DNA of 64,000 nt from Mortierella sp. BCC40632 (GCA_011634665.1 WAEK01000013.1:62001-126000); one strand, 5' to 3'. Shown: positions 24,625 through 36,677, counted from the first letter of the stretch. Notes: generated from the sequence alone by a model not told the origin. Translations and numbers: made by a program.

Positions 24625-25538
24625 GCTTTGTTTCCACCACCAATGAGACCTTTTTGGAGTCATTCCGCCTTGGGTGTCACTTACCACAACACGTTTTTCT
24701 CATTCTACTTGTTTAGGACGAAGATTGGGACAAGGGTGCCGTCAAGACTGCCTTCAGTGTCTTGCCTCTATTGAAGCTGACATGGCCAACTGGAAAGGTA
24801 CATTAAGCTCAAGGTTAAGGAAGGGCTCTTCGATTTGCATGTTTGCGCGATTTTTCTTTTTTTTTTCTTTTTTTTTTTTTTTTTTTTTTATTATTATTAT
24901 TGACGAGGATTATTTTTTTTTTTTTTTTTTAGGAACTCCACCTTTCCGAATCCATAGTCATCGACACATTCTTGGCCGAACGCTTTGGTCTCTTGGGTGA
25001 CAACGAGTGGGAGGCAGTGACAATCAAGACTTTTTATTGCAATATCCACTACTTGCGAGAACGTGGCTACGATTGCATTTCATCCGCCAAACCCGAAGAC
25101 CGCAAGCATGCCGTAGAACGATTCATGGAAAGAAGAGTGAAACGATTCATTGAAGATCACGAACACCACTTGAGGCAGAATGGATCCAATGGCCATTATG
25201 TCGGCAATAAGGTAACTTGACTGAACGAATAGGATTTGTTGATGTAAACTTTACCTCTTTGGGGTTATCATACTCAATTTCTATCCATATATTCTCTTTA
25301 TCAGGTTTCCTTGGCCGACATTCACCTAGCAAATATCATCCATTTTTTCCATACATTGCCAATGGGTCATCTGATGGATACCGCATTCAAAGAGAGCGAG
25401 ATCATCTGGAAAGTCAAAGAGAATGTGGATCGCCTGCCTGAGCTCCAGGCTTGGCGTGAATCTGACTCGTACAAGTTCTACGAGGGTAACTCGATTGCCT
25501 GGTACAAGTCATCGATCAGTATTCCTGACGACTCCTAA
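24377..25538 (+). CDS. GST-like protein (glutathione S-transferase fold)
   Basis: Two-domain GST fold. Four exons: 24377 to about 24570 (ending NDNPT), about 24718-24798 (DEDWDKGAVKTAFSVLPLLK), about 24933-25211 (ELHLSESIVIDTFLAERFGL through HYVGNK) and about 25305-25538 (VSLADIHLANIIHFFHTLP to the stop). The thioredoxin-like half has LPLLK...LHLSESIVIDTFLAE in place of the canonical LP-x-L...Q-S-x-A-I. The helical half has NGHYVGNKVSLADIHLAN, matching the GST C-terminal NGxxFVGxxLTxADV motif. Introns 1 and 2 contain a (TTG)n tract and long poly-T runs. The closest relative here is the gene at 46501, with the same VGNK/LADI exon joint. Whether glutathione is bound or conjugated is unknown; no clear catalytic Ser/Tyr/Cys was identified. 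Confidence 0.85.
24594..24627. repeat. (TTG)n trinucleotide repeat in an intron
   Basis: About ten TTG/GTT units directly after the splice donor of the first intron of the GST-like gene. Confidence 0.9.
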
Positions 25539-25982
25539 ATCAAAGGTAAATACTGATCGTGGTCTCTGCACTCTAGCGGCGGCTGGCAACATCAATATCA
25601 ACAACTTCATCAATCAATAGCAAAAGCATAGCGCGATAGTAGCTCCGCCTTGGCGTCTCATTTTCTTCATAGCGCAATCTATCTTGAATAAATGGTACTG
25701 GGAAAAGAGAATTGTCTTTCGTTTGAAGTAATAGATAGAGATCAAGCCCTTTCCTGATCCTCTGTGGGTTATCCAATCGTAGGTGGCGAGTAAAAGTACT
25801 TTTCATTCTCCTTCATGCCCATAGAGGTAAACTTTACTACGACATTGCAAGAAATTCTTGGTTTCTTATTTTTATTTAGTTGCCAATCATCTGATTATGG
25901 TCCGCGATATTGCGCTACTCTCTTCCCTGATCTTTATCATTACCGATTAAGCTCAATAGCTTTTCATCGAGGCTTCAATCTC

Positions 25983-27664
25983 TCACTCTGGCACGGGTTT
26001 ATATAAGCTATCATCCTTTCGTAGAATAGGAGACGATGGGATGCTCGACCTCGATCCAGTATCGCTGTAGGTGATGGACCTAGCTCTAGGAGATGGGCAT
26101 GCCGAAGACATATTGGAGCCTGGTGCACTCAACATTTCTTGCAAGACTAAAGATGAAGGAGCAATACGCGATGGGCGAGTCGAGTTGGCTAGCTGTTGTC
26201 GACCCAAGAGATCCGCTGCATGAGAGGTGATCAGTTCAATGGCAGGCTTGTTTTGAGATCCACGAGGAATGATAATGTCAGCCCATTTCTTAGACTATTT
26301 AACGGGAGACATGGCACCCCCAGAAAAACGAAAAACAAAAAAGTAATGGTCAGTCTCTATTTATCATCTCGCACCAAATAACGAGTCATTGGATATCTCA
26401 CGTACTGGGTTGATAAAATCGTCAAAGGCAGGTTTGACGAATCGCACATATTCCGTAAGGATATGGTCCATAGGATCCGGATCTGTCTCAGAGATCTTTC
26501 TTTGAACTATCAGGCAAAGTTCATTTTAGTAATCAGCTCTTTTTCTTTCTTTCATTTTATGAAGACCGATGTAGGATAGACAAAACGTAGTTGTACCTCT
26601 GTTGACCAGGCGTTCATCGTCATCAAGATCAACAAAAAAAAGCTAGCACAAAAAAAAAAAAAAAAAAAAAAAAAAGAAAAGAAAGGAAATTGTGACGTGA
26701 GTTGCATAGTAGAACAATGGACAGCTGTGGATACTGGGGTCGATCGAAAGCACATACCTTCATGTTCAATTGGTCTCGAATCCTGGCATTCAAGAGAACG
26801 AAAATGCCTTCAAGAAGGACGACTCTAGGGCTTTCAGACCCAACTGGCCGAGCTTCATAATGTCTATTGGAACACATAACACATATTGGTAACACTGAAG
26901 TGAGTTCAGCGTTCTCTCTCCATGGAGGAGTTATAATACAGGGACCCATTGACACCGAATTACCTCCGCTTTGTCGAAAAGTCGAATTTGGGCAAGCTTG
27001 GGATGTTTCCCTCATGAATGCCATCCATCACTTGGGCAAGTAGATCCCAATCAAAGGCATCTAAGTGCGTGGGCAAACAAAGAAAGTATAAACCTTGTGA
27101 GCATTGGAGCGAAAAGAAAAAAAATAGGCTTAAAATATAGAGTCTTATTACCTGGGTGGTCAAAGTTATAAAGTCCACTAGCCACATGGGTGCGATCTTC
27201 GTCGGTAAGCTCACGATAAAAGTCGTGGAGATGAAGTAGAAGAGCTTTGCTACTATCTACGACCTGACTCTTTTGCAGCTGCTCGATCAGTACTCTACAA
27301 AGTGCTTCCTGGTTGATGATGCCGTGAGAAAGTCATGAGAGAGTAGGAGAGAGCCAAAGTCTGGATGTTAAGATCCACCAATGAGAGAAGATAGTTCTTC
27401 AGCCAAGAGATGAGCAAGAGATCATTGTACAGTCCTGGGAATGCAGAAGAATGTATGTTGGTCCGCATACCTTTCCTGAATCGGCTCCTCCTATGGAAGC
27501 AAAAAGAGATTGGAAGATGTTTGTTAAAAGGTGGGAATCAGGCAAACCACTAAAGAATTGGTCGTGTCGCTCGATGAGATGAGAGTCGAACCTGCAAGAC
27601 CGATGACAAAGACCCTTGAAGGTGGGAGCGAGTAGTTGAAGGTTGCTGGCAGAGAGATGCTCAT
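25983..27664 (-). CDS. Uridine-kinase-like P-loop protein with an atypical Walker A
   Basis: Phosphoribulokinase/uridine kinase fold. The start is at 27664 (MSISLPATFNYSLPPSRVFV). The P-loop GLAGGADSGK is assembled from exon 1 (ending near 27591) plus a 20-nt microexon (27471-27490), then EALCRVLIEQLQ (about 27310 down). Later exons give HLHDFYRELTDEDR, GLYNFDHP + DAFDWDLLAQVM (27010-27170), VVLLEGIFVLLN (near 26810), LFLDLDDDERLVNR (26590-26640), DPMDHILTEYVRFVKPAFDDFI, and KKWADIIIPRG. The DFYR, YNFDHPDAFD and LLEGI motifs are typical of uridine/cytidine kinases. The residue after the P-loop lysine is Glu rather than Ser/Thr, so catalysis is uncertain. A comparable non-canonical loop exists in the yeast Das2-type proteins, which may be the better match. 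A Ser-rich C-terminal tail follows the kinase core. Confidence 0.8.
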
Positions 27665-28422
27665 GGTGGAGGTGAAAAAGGCGAGATCGATGTATGTTGT
27701 AGGACCACCATTCTCACTTGCCCACACTACACCACACCACACCACACACACACACACACGTTCTCTCTCTTTCTCTCTCTCTCTTTCTCACTTGATTTCG
27801 ATTTCGCAAGCCATCGACTGCGTGTCTTCCTTTCCCAGCGAGTGGACCCTTTTATTCTCCCCCTCACCCCTCTCCTGTCCCCTCCGCTCATACTCCCCGC
27901 GCAACGACTGGCAGTAGTCCCGATCCGGCCGTTGCCTTTTTTTCCGGATACGATCCCGCCCAGCCAAGGGATTCTCTCACCGACAGAGAGACTATGGGCT
28001 GAGGGTCCGCCGGATCACTGCTCATGCCGTCTCTTCATAATGCCATCGCAGATCCAAGCCAAGTCAGCCAGCCAGCCAGCTAGCCAGCCAGAGTAAAAGG
28101 CGACAAACAGGGACCAAGAAACTAGACGGGCGACAATAGTGAGCAGCCATATGAACATTTGGAGAAGTGGGGCAAGAGAGAAACATAGAACTCCACGCGC
28201 TTCTTCACTTTATCGTTCGGACTCGGCTCGGAGTTCTTTGCCTCTCTCATTCTCACCTTTTCTCACTCTCTTTTTTTTTTTTTTTTTTTTTCGACCCATC
28301 CATCCATCCATCTGTCTTGCTTGAGCTCAGCTGCACATTGCCGCCGTCTCCTTCTTTACCTCTCTCCCCTCTCCCATTCTCCATCCATCCCATTCTCTCA
28401 CCCCTCACTCACTCTTGCCGCC
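27665..28422. other. Divergent promoter region with simple repeats
   Basis: Lies between the divergently transcribed uridine-kinase-like gene and the thioesterase. It contains an (ACACC)/(AC)n and (TCTC)n block (27720-27790), a (CAGC)n block with a TAGC variant (28066-28093), a poly-T run (28271-28290) and (CATC)n (28298-28312). No gene is supported. Confidence 0.55.
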
Positions 28423-29960
28423 ATGTCATCCACCACGCCCGTACCCTCTCCGGACGGAGCCTCTAGTAAGTGGTCGTTACCATTTGTTTTGGTTACATGC
28501 TGGCCCATGTCTGCAGACCACTGCTGTCCATGGCCACACTCATGTGTCGCCAAGACGGTTCCCCGCGGACACTACTCGTCCCAGACCGGTTTTTATTTCA
28601 ATGTCTTACCAGGACGCCTTTCGGCTGCCATAACTTTGCTACCAACTTCTTTGACAGATAACACTATTATCGAAACTATGCTGGATCTTGAAGAGATTGA
28701 CAAGGACCTCTACAGATCAAAGAAGCTCTGGCTCCCACTAGGTGCTCGCGGAGTATTCGGTAAGAGATATGAAGAATACTCTTGAGCTACTGTCAGTTGC
28801 TTGTACCAGTTCCACCATTGACTATACTGATTTGCAAACACTTACTGATTGTTCTCAACGGGTTAAAAAAAAAGGTGGCAATGTTGTTGGGCAGGCACTC
28901 GTTGCAGCAACCAACACTGTCTCTTCCAATTACTCAGTCCATGTAAGTTGGGCCACGTTCAGTCTTTTGTTCCCAAAGAATGAGTTGGATCGTCTTTTCA
29001 CTTTCTCACTCGGCTTGATTATCGCTCCACTCCTCTATCTAGTCTCTACATTCATACTTTTTGTTGCCAGGAGACAGCACGTTCCCTATCTTGTACCAAG
29101 TAGATCGAGTCCGTGATGGTAATGTCCTCTCTCTAATGCCCCAGTGAGCGTGACTTGATATCAGTGCGTTGTTCTAACAGCCGTCATTGTCACTTCTAGG
29201 CAAATCCTATTGCACCAGGACAGTGACAGCGAAACAACGTGGTAAATCGATCTTTGTTTGTACAGCAAGTTTCCAGGTGCCAGCACCACACGCGCCCAGC
29301 CATCAATACCCAATGCCAGATGTGCCTCATCATAGCGTGCTGCCTAGCCAGGAAGAGCTGATCAAGGCCATGATAGATAATCCCAAGGTCCCTGAGAATT
29401 TCACAGAAATCCTCAAACTGCGACTCGAAGAGGTAGGGAGTATCTCCAACTCTTTTTTGGAATATTGGGAAGTGAAAACGAGAAAAGGTCAGGTAAACTC
29501 ACAATGACTTTTCTGTTTGGCATAGCCCGTTGCCTTGGACTTTAAGGACACCCGGAAGCATAGTCTCCGAGATATCACTGATCCACCAAAGAGAACCGAG
29601 CAAATGTTCTGGATCAAGTGTAAGGGAACTCTAGGCGATGCCTTGGCGCTGCACCAGTGTGTTGTTGCTTACGGATCAGACCACAACCTTCTTGGCACAG
29701 TCCCTCTAGCACATGGTGCCACATGGTTCTCACGACACAGACCCAATCCACGGATTTCAATGATGGCATCGTTGGACCATTCCATGTGGTTCCACTGCCC
29801 CTTCCGTGCGGACGAATGGATGCTCTATGTTTGCGAGACTCCTCGGTCAGGCTGCGACCGCGGACTGACCTTTGGAAGGATCTACAAGGAAGACGGCACA
29901 TTGGCGGTCTCTGTTGCCCAGGAAGGAGTGGTCCGAATGAAGCCTAACCCGAAGCTATAA
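28423..29960 (+). CDS. TES1: Acyl-CoA thioesterase II, TesB/ACOT8 type
   Basis: Hydrolyses acyl-CoA to free acid and CoA, usually in peroxisomes. The start at 28423 begins [13 protein letters not shown]. Exons join to give [20 protein letters not shown], then [20 protein letters not shown] (exon from about 29043) and [20 protein letters not shown], then [21 protein letters not shown] (29530), and the final hot-dog domain with [26 protein letters not shown]. This is a double hot-dog protein of normal length (about 330-350 residues). The catalytic Asp is plausibly that of SLDHSMWFH, as in E. coli TesB. The C-terminus is NPKL-stop, not the classical SKL but of the same shape (small/Pro-Lys-Leu), so peroxisomal import is possible, not certain. 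An AATAAA lies 5-10 bases after the stop. Confidence 0.92.
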
Positions 29961-30754
29961 TATTAATAAAGAGAAGTTATATATTTTTTTTTTTTTTCGA
30001 ATCGAATCGAATTTCGAAAAGAGATGGGGCTGGCTGAAGGAACAAACTAACTAACGGGAGTGAGCAGAGAGCGTTCTTCTGAGTTGAGAGGATTCAGAGT
30101 CTGCCTACCCACCGCCCAGGAACAGGCTGTTAAGGGTCCGCTTGTCCATCTGGAGGGGGTCCCTGCACTCTCTTTTCTCTCTCTCCTTTTTTTTTTTTTT
30201 TTTTTTTTTGACATTGGTCCCCATTCAGCATCCCGATGGGTCTTTTTTATTTCAACCTGAGCCATCTCACCCGCCCAGTCGCAATCTGCTATTCATCTGC
30301 CTCCGCCACTCTCGACGGATCCGGGCCATCGCTAACGAGCCAAGTTGCTCCATCACTCCAACTAGGTCCAGGCTGGAATGCGAATATCCTCGACCAGGGT
30401 CCATCTTTTCTCTCTTCTGCCCCGCCCCAGGCTCACTGCCATCTCCCATCCCATCTTTTACTCGCCAGAGATCTCTGGAGTGTCTTCTTCTTGATTCCGC
30501 CTCTGCCTCAACCGTCATCTCCCCAAGAAGGACACTGACCTGTCTTTTTTGTCTGCAACCTGATCCAACCCTTGCCACTCTGAAAAGACCCCCACTTCCC
30601 TCCCCTTTTTTTTTAAATTATCTCGGCCTCGTCTTTATTTCTCCATCTTGACAGCATCGTCCCCTTTCCTGCGTGGCCATCACTCTCTTTTTATTCTTTC
30701 ATTCTTTCTCTCTTCACACACACACACTCTCTCTCTCTCTTCCTCTCTCTTGCC
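29961..30754. other. Intergenic, pyrimidine-rich 5' flank of the kinase gene
   Basis: Holds two poly-T runs (about 29984-29998 and 30188-30209) and a long CT-rich leader with (CA)n and (CT)n at 30717-30745, directly before the kinase ATG at 30755. No gene is supported. Confidence 0.5.
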
Positions 30755-33700
30755 ATGGTCAACGACCGCTCTGCCAGTGCACAAGTGAAAAAAAACAACC
30801 GAGCAGAGGAGTGGTTGAAGAACGCAGTAAAGGATAAACACGTTCGACTCATTCCATTTTCCGAAATCAGCAAGGTCAAATACAATGTCGCAAAAGGAGG
30901 CTCAGGAACTATTCATCTTGGCGCTTGGAGGAATATGCATGTTGCCATCAAGGAGCAGCACAATACCAGTGACCTTATCAAAGAGGTAATAGGCGTTGAC
31001 CGGCACCTACTCGTTCCCCTAGTTCCCGTCCACACTATCAATCGCTGGGCTTCCTTCGCCAGCACCAGCGCCAACACCATGTGTGGCATGTAGCACTTGC
31101 ACAGCCGTAACCTAACAGATCGCACGCACTGTCGGCGCAGAGCCTCACTCGTCCATCTGTGTGAGCTTGAGCTGTCAGGACTAACCACAGGGTCTTTGGT
31201 ATCTTTGTAGCTCAAGATGCACAAGCAAGTGCACGACTCGAATTACATAGTCAAGTTCTTTGGGATCACGAAGCACCCTCTTACACAAGACACCTGCATC
31301 GTGATGCAGTTCGCGGAGAATGGATGTCTGCAGGACTATCTTGAGATGCAGAATGTGTCGATTGCCTGGCATACAAAGTATCGCCTTGCCTGGGAAATCG
31401 CCAGCGGTCTTGACTTTATCCATCGAGAAAACATCTTTCACACAGATCTTCATTCACGCAACATCCTGATCGATACAGACGGCAAGGCACTTATCACCGA
31501 CTTTGGACTGAGCAAGTCTGTCAATAAGACCATCTATACGACCAAAGCAGGACTCTTTGGCGTGGTACCATATGTTGCTCCGGAGAGAATGCAAAACCCG
31601 ACGATTACCTACACCGCCAAGTGTGACATTTATAGTTTGGGCGTCATCCTTTGGGAGCTGTCAAGCTGCATGATCCCCTTTGAGTCCCAATTGCAGGATG
31701 TGATGCTGGCCGTTAACATCATTGCAGGGGTACGCGAGAAGACTGCCCCAGGAACAGCAGTCGAATATGAGATGCTTTTCCGACGATGCTGGGATGGGCT
31801 TCCCCAGAATAGACCTCAAATGGATATTGTATTATCAGAATTGGTGGAGTTATTGGCTGCAGAGCAACTCAGCCCTCGTCCTGCAGAGTCCAGACCACGG
31901 CCGCCAAGACCACGACCACTCTCGAGTGACTCTATGATCGCTCCCAGCACTTATGATAACGATGTCGCACTACAGCCTTCACCTGAAAATTCAAACCACG
32001 TGCGACCAGCCTCGTTGTTGCGGCCAAGTGTGCGACAGTCATTTGCACAAGGAATGGCACCGCTAATGCAGAATATTCCCGCTCTCCCAATACGACAGGA
32101 CCGTTCCGGTGTACGAGTGTCTTTCTTGGGTGAGCCGATTGTCAAGGACAGCTATGTAAACGGTTTTCAGCGAGCAAATAGTGTCTCAGACTCTGGAAAA
32201 ACTGGAGGCGCAAAATTAGCCCAGCGTAATACGATCCTTGCTCAAGACAGTGATGGGAATGGAGTGGGCGATACGAACCATGGCGCTGGTGAGGCTAATA
32301 CGGAAACGATCCAGGAAATTAGTCAGCGTGCAGGATTGGATAGTCCTGTCATACATGACACTATACCCAGAGCAGCTATCGAATCTAATGACAGCAAGAC
32401 AACAGATGTCTCTGCCCCACCCACCAAGGAAACTTCCTCTGACAGTCTGAGAGAGACGAAAGGAGAGGCGTCTGTTAATATGACAGCCTCAGATTCTTCT
32501 ACTGCTGAAAACGCTTCCTTACCAGGGAATCTCATCGCTTCGCCGCCGTCAAACCAATATCTTCCTCCCATCCCTACCTTCAACACACTTTCTCTTACCT
32601 CTCACATCTCTCCCGTTGTGGAAGCTACTCCGCCCTCTAATTCACCTCCACTTGAGCCAGGCATTAACCGATTACCCGAGACCGCCGCGCTAGCACTTGC
32701 AAGTGGTCTTTCTATGACCAGGGTTGTAAGCAAGCTCAAGCTTGGCTCTGTCAAAAACATTCCAACCATATCACCACCACCATCTGGAGCCCCTCCACCG
32801 CCTCCAGTGGCCGTAGCTGGCCATTCGAACACCCCTCGCATGATCTCGCCAAGCGCCTCTCATCGGGCCAAGATTGTGTCGCCCCCTCATAACAAGAATG
32901 GTCAGATGCGAGCATCCAAGACAATTCCTCCTCCTCCTGGCCCACCTCCCTCTCGGGTTCACATCCCCAAACCACCTCCTGGACCCCCACCGTCGGCGAC
33001 TCCTCAGCCTTTGGGAGACGCTTCTGCTGGCAAAGGACAAGAGAATGAATCATCGAAAGGGTCCAAGGCGAGCAAGGCCACGGTTCTGGCCGATGGTTCT
33101 CAACAATCAAACCAGAATACGTCTGAAACGACGAGACCAACACCAGCGCGTCAAATTCCTATGGGATTCCCTGTGGTAACGCCTTTGAGTCCTCCACTGT
33201 GGAACAAGCGGCCAGTGCCTTCGGCAGGGAAGGTTGACACAGCAAATCCACCAACATCTGCTTCCGCTGGTGCATCTAGTGCTGGATCTTCGACAACTAC
33301 TAACGCTGCAACTCTATCCGTTGGACCGTCTTCAGGAAACAATAACCGAGTTTTCCGACCTGTCTCCTTTTTGACACAGCATCCCCACTCGACCTTGATT
33401 GATTATTCATCAAAGACAGAGCTCCAAGAGCCAACTCAAGGCAGTAATCGAAGACCTGCTGAGAACCCTTATATACCCAGCCCGCATAACAACATCCTCC
33501 CGCCTGGCCAGCTGAGCATGCTTCGTTCACAAAGTCCTGACCTGAACAAGCGTGATAGCCCCAATGGCCGCATCTTAGGCAGCCCAAGCCTAAAACCTAC
33601 ATTGCTCAAGGAAGAGTCCATGGTAGCAAGTAAAGTCTCTCAGAGTCCAAAGCTGGCTCCCTCAAACCCAGGACGTCCAGGATCCCCATCCGCACTTCGG

Positions 33701-35200
33701 TTAGCTCATGGCGGAGGCTTCCCATTGTTTGAGGCTTCACAATGGATTCGGGAACCAAAAAGTGAGTACTTGTTTATCCATGATTAAGATTGCGCACTAA
33801 ATCAAGTTAATAGCCACGCTATGACAGCGTTCCACTGACACAATTCCCTCCCCCCCTTTTTTATTTTTTTTTATTTTATTTTTTTTTTAACAGATGCGGC
33901 CAGACAGCGCAGATCGGACGAAGATGACCGATCAGAAACTCGCTCTCTTTCGGAGCCATCTCAACTTCGGCCTCAACTTCATCCATCGAAAGAGTCGTCC
34001 TCTTCTACCAATACTACTGCTACCACCGCCACTTCTGCGTCAACCTTGCATTCTCCACCCGCCTCTGGTGGCTCTGCCACAACTGTCGATACCTCGTCGA
34101 CAAATACGACGGCTGTGGGCTCTGCAGGACCCGTAGCCAGCAAACCACGCGTCCCCTTCGATAACTTTTATAGTCTTGTGGACCCTTACAAGGAATTGAA
34201 CCAGAACGAACCAACAGATTTCTTCACGGCCGTGACGCAGAGTGATACGGCAACAATTGAGCGAATGCTCAAGGCGTTCCCATCGTTGATTCATGATTCC
34301 CATGGGTTCTGGCCTCATCCAACCCCAATCCATGTAGCTGCGCGGTCAAGGCATCCGTTAGAGACGATGAAAATCCTTATCAAGCATGGTGCAGCACTGG
34401 ATCGAGGCGATCATAACGGCACGACAGTACTTCACTTTGTATGCGAGCAGTATCCAGACCCCTTGGAGGCAGTGGTGTTCCTAACCAAGGCTGGTGCTGA
34501 CTGTAATGCGCGAGATGCCAAGAAGCGAACACCGTTGATGGTGTTACTACAGAACACGCATGTAGTCTCGACGAGGACAATGGTTGACTCGATGCGGGTC
34601 ATGTTCAAGTTTGGAGCTTCAGCCAAGGTGGCGGATCATCAGTTCCAGCGGTCGCCATTGCATTATGCGATCCTTCATTGCAAAGACCCAGCACCTGTAA
34701 TTGAGCTGTTGCTCAAGAAAGGAGCAGACGTGAATGCTCGAGATCACCGCAAGTCAACACCATTGCATCAGATTCTGGAGAGGATGGATAACGAAGAGTT
34801 GGTCCAGATGCTCCTCCTCTATGGAGCAGATCCCGGGATCAAGAATGGCAATAAGCGAAACGCACTTGGGGTTGCGGCTGAAAATCTTCGAGTGATGAGT
34901 GCCTGGTTCCTACTTGAGAACGATCTCCTCTCGTCCGCGCCCGAGTCCATCAAGAAAGCGAGTGAGCTTTGCTCCAAGGCGGATGGGCCGGACAAGAGCT
35001 CGAAGCCATTGTTTAAGAATATGTTGTCGGATTGGCAAGGCAAAGAAGGGAAACAACGTCGGATCCAGTTGGCACAGGATTGCGTTCTTCGGGTCCAGAG
35101 AACGCCAGATATGAAGACAGTGGATCAGACGCAAGTGGCGCTCGAACTGCTAGAGACAGCGGGTGTCCCCATCAGTCAAGCCTACGGGGCCCATCGCTAA
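30755..35200 (+). CDS. TKL-type protein kinase fused to ankyrin repeats
   Basis: Three exons with checked phase: 30755-30985, 31211-33761 and 33894-35200, predicting 1,362 residues. Kinase domain about residues 40-295: glycine loop KGGSGTIHLG, VAIKEQ (catalytic Lys), IFHTDLHSRN catalytic loop near residue 155 (HTD in place of HRD), ITDFGLS, VPYVAPERM, DIYSLGVILWEL. Lack of the HRD arginine is common in fungal TKL-like kinases and does not by itself mean inactivity. A disordered, Ser/Pro-rich linker of some 700 residues follows, including formin-like polyproline runs (PPPSGAPPPPP, PPPPGPPPS near 32780-32990). The last 300 residues hold four or five ankyrin repeats (PIHVAARSRHPLETMKILIK; SPLHYAILHCKDPAPVIELL). 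Together they suggest a signalling scaffold with SH3/profilin-type and ankyrin partners; the pathway is unknown. Confidence 0.9.
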
Positions 35201-36368
35201 GTTGGATGAATAAAAAAAAATATAAAAATAACAATAATAATAATAAAATTAATTGATTAAGGTCCGGAGACTTTAATTAATGGTAGTCAGGTGTGAACTT
35301 GAGCCTGCTGGAATGAGAAAAGTCTGACAATTCAGTCCGCCGAGCACGAGCCAACCAGATCTCCTGAATACAAAAGACGCATGATTCGATGGTCGGTATT
35401 CGTAGGTAATCCCGATCGTGTAGCGCTGCCTATGCTCTTTCCACCACCACCACCACCCCATCCCCCGTCGAACAAGGTCTTTGATATGACTACTGACACC
35501 AATTCCTATGTCTCCCAATTAACAATATGGAAGGTACATTTTGTCTTCCTTGGGAGATTTGTGCAAGGCAAGAGAATAGTCTCTGGCTTTAAGTTTCTCG
35601 AGAGATGTGATGGATGTTGTATGAGGTACACCACTCACCTTCGGGCCGATACAGAGCTTAAGCCTGAAAAATTAGAAAAAGAAAAGATTTTTCAACATAT
35701 CTGGACCATTATCTCTCTGAGCTACCGCAATTCTCCTCCTTCCTTGCATACTCACGGATGTGTGCACGTTCGACTGCAGTTTTTTTTTTTTTTTTTTTTT
35801 TTGCCAGTGCCTTGGACTATCCTTTGGACACTGATTCTGCAAGCCCGCTCCAGCTGTTGAATAACGGAAATATTTTTATGATAGCGACAAAAAAAGAAGA
35901 AGAACTACTTCGGGAAAGGGGGGGGGTCCGAGTGTTTGCCATGCCTTTACTCCTCGGCTGAAATCGGTCATTGTTGTAAATTTTTGAGATGGGGGAGAGA
36001 GGAGAGGAGAGGGGGAAGGGATTTTATCCCTTGGTCTGTCAAAAGTCTGCAAATTTTTGACGAAAAGGGTATAAAAAATAAAAGAGAGCCAAATGTGCCC
36101 AAACAGTAACGACAAATGTCGATTGACCATCGGTAGAGTTCAAGCATGGATGTAGGCAAAAAAAAAAAAAAAAAAAGGATAAGGATAAGGAAGAGTGTTT
36201 CCTCAAAAGAAGCGAGTTCAACAGATTGTGAACATCCCCCACTCACCCACCCACCCCTCCCTTTCCCTCGAGTAGAGGAGCGATTTAACAATACTTCATT
36301 AGGATATAATGAATGAATTGAAGCTAGCTCGAGACTTGACTAAACTGTATCAATTATTAATGGTCTGC
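35201..36368. other. Intergenic between kinase and hydrophobin-like genes
   Basis: AT-rich 3' flank with (AAT)n (35229-35245), poly-T (35780-35802), a G run (35919-35926) and poly-A (36159-36177). Open frames on either strand are homopolymer-driven. No gene is supported. Confidence 0.5.
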
Positions 36369-36677
36369 CTAAACAGGATTACAGCCTACATAGTACCTAT
36401 CGCCAATCAATGCCTCAAGTGTATGGCTATTACAACAAAAAGCACTCGCAGTGCATTCTGTATCTTCTCTATCAAGCTTGCAGTTCACCCCCACGAGTCC
36501 AGTGATAGTGTAAGGGTTGATGTTTCTAATTAGCAATTCATTTTTGACTGAAGGATCATTTGGGCTGACACTGCCTTGGCAACACACGTTATGGAGCTCA
36601 GGGTGACACATTAAGGGAGGGGCGGGTTGACCCATTGCCAAGGTGAGGCTGAGCAGCAACACGACCGCAAGTTTCAT
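36369..36677 (-). CDS. Small secreted protein with class I hydrophobin cysteine pattern
   Basis: A single-exon, 102-residue protein. It starts MKLAVVLLLSLTLAMGQPAP, a textbook signal peptide. The mature part has exactly eight cysteines arranged C-x7-CC-x32-C-x8-C-x5-CC-x16-C-x3, inside the class I hydrophobin limits (C-x5-7-CC-x19-39-C-x8-23-C-x5-CC-x6-18-C-x2-13). Local sequence also fits: GLVGVNC before Cys4, TASAFCC before Cys6-7, and VGCNPV at the end. Hydrophobins are secreted amphipathic proteins that coat aerial hyphae and spores. The gene has no intron, unlike most basidiomycete members. Surprising if the host is Mucoromycota, since the family is known to me mainly from Dikarya. Expression and real surface activity are untested. 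Confidence 0.75.
   Translation of the reverse strand: MKLAVVLLLSLTLAMGQPAPPLMCHPELHNVCCQGSVSPNDPSVKNELLIRNINPYTITGLVGVNCKLDREDTECTASAFCCNSHTLEALIGDRYYVGCNPV

Noticed and set aside
27560..27600. Possible tRNA T-arm (GGTTCGACTC) on the minus strand
   Set aside because: No acceptor, D or anticodon arms around it; the position matches the first splice donor of the uridine-kinase-like gene.
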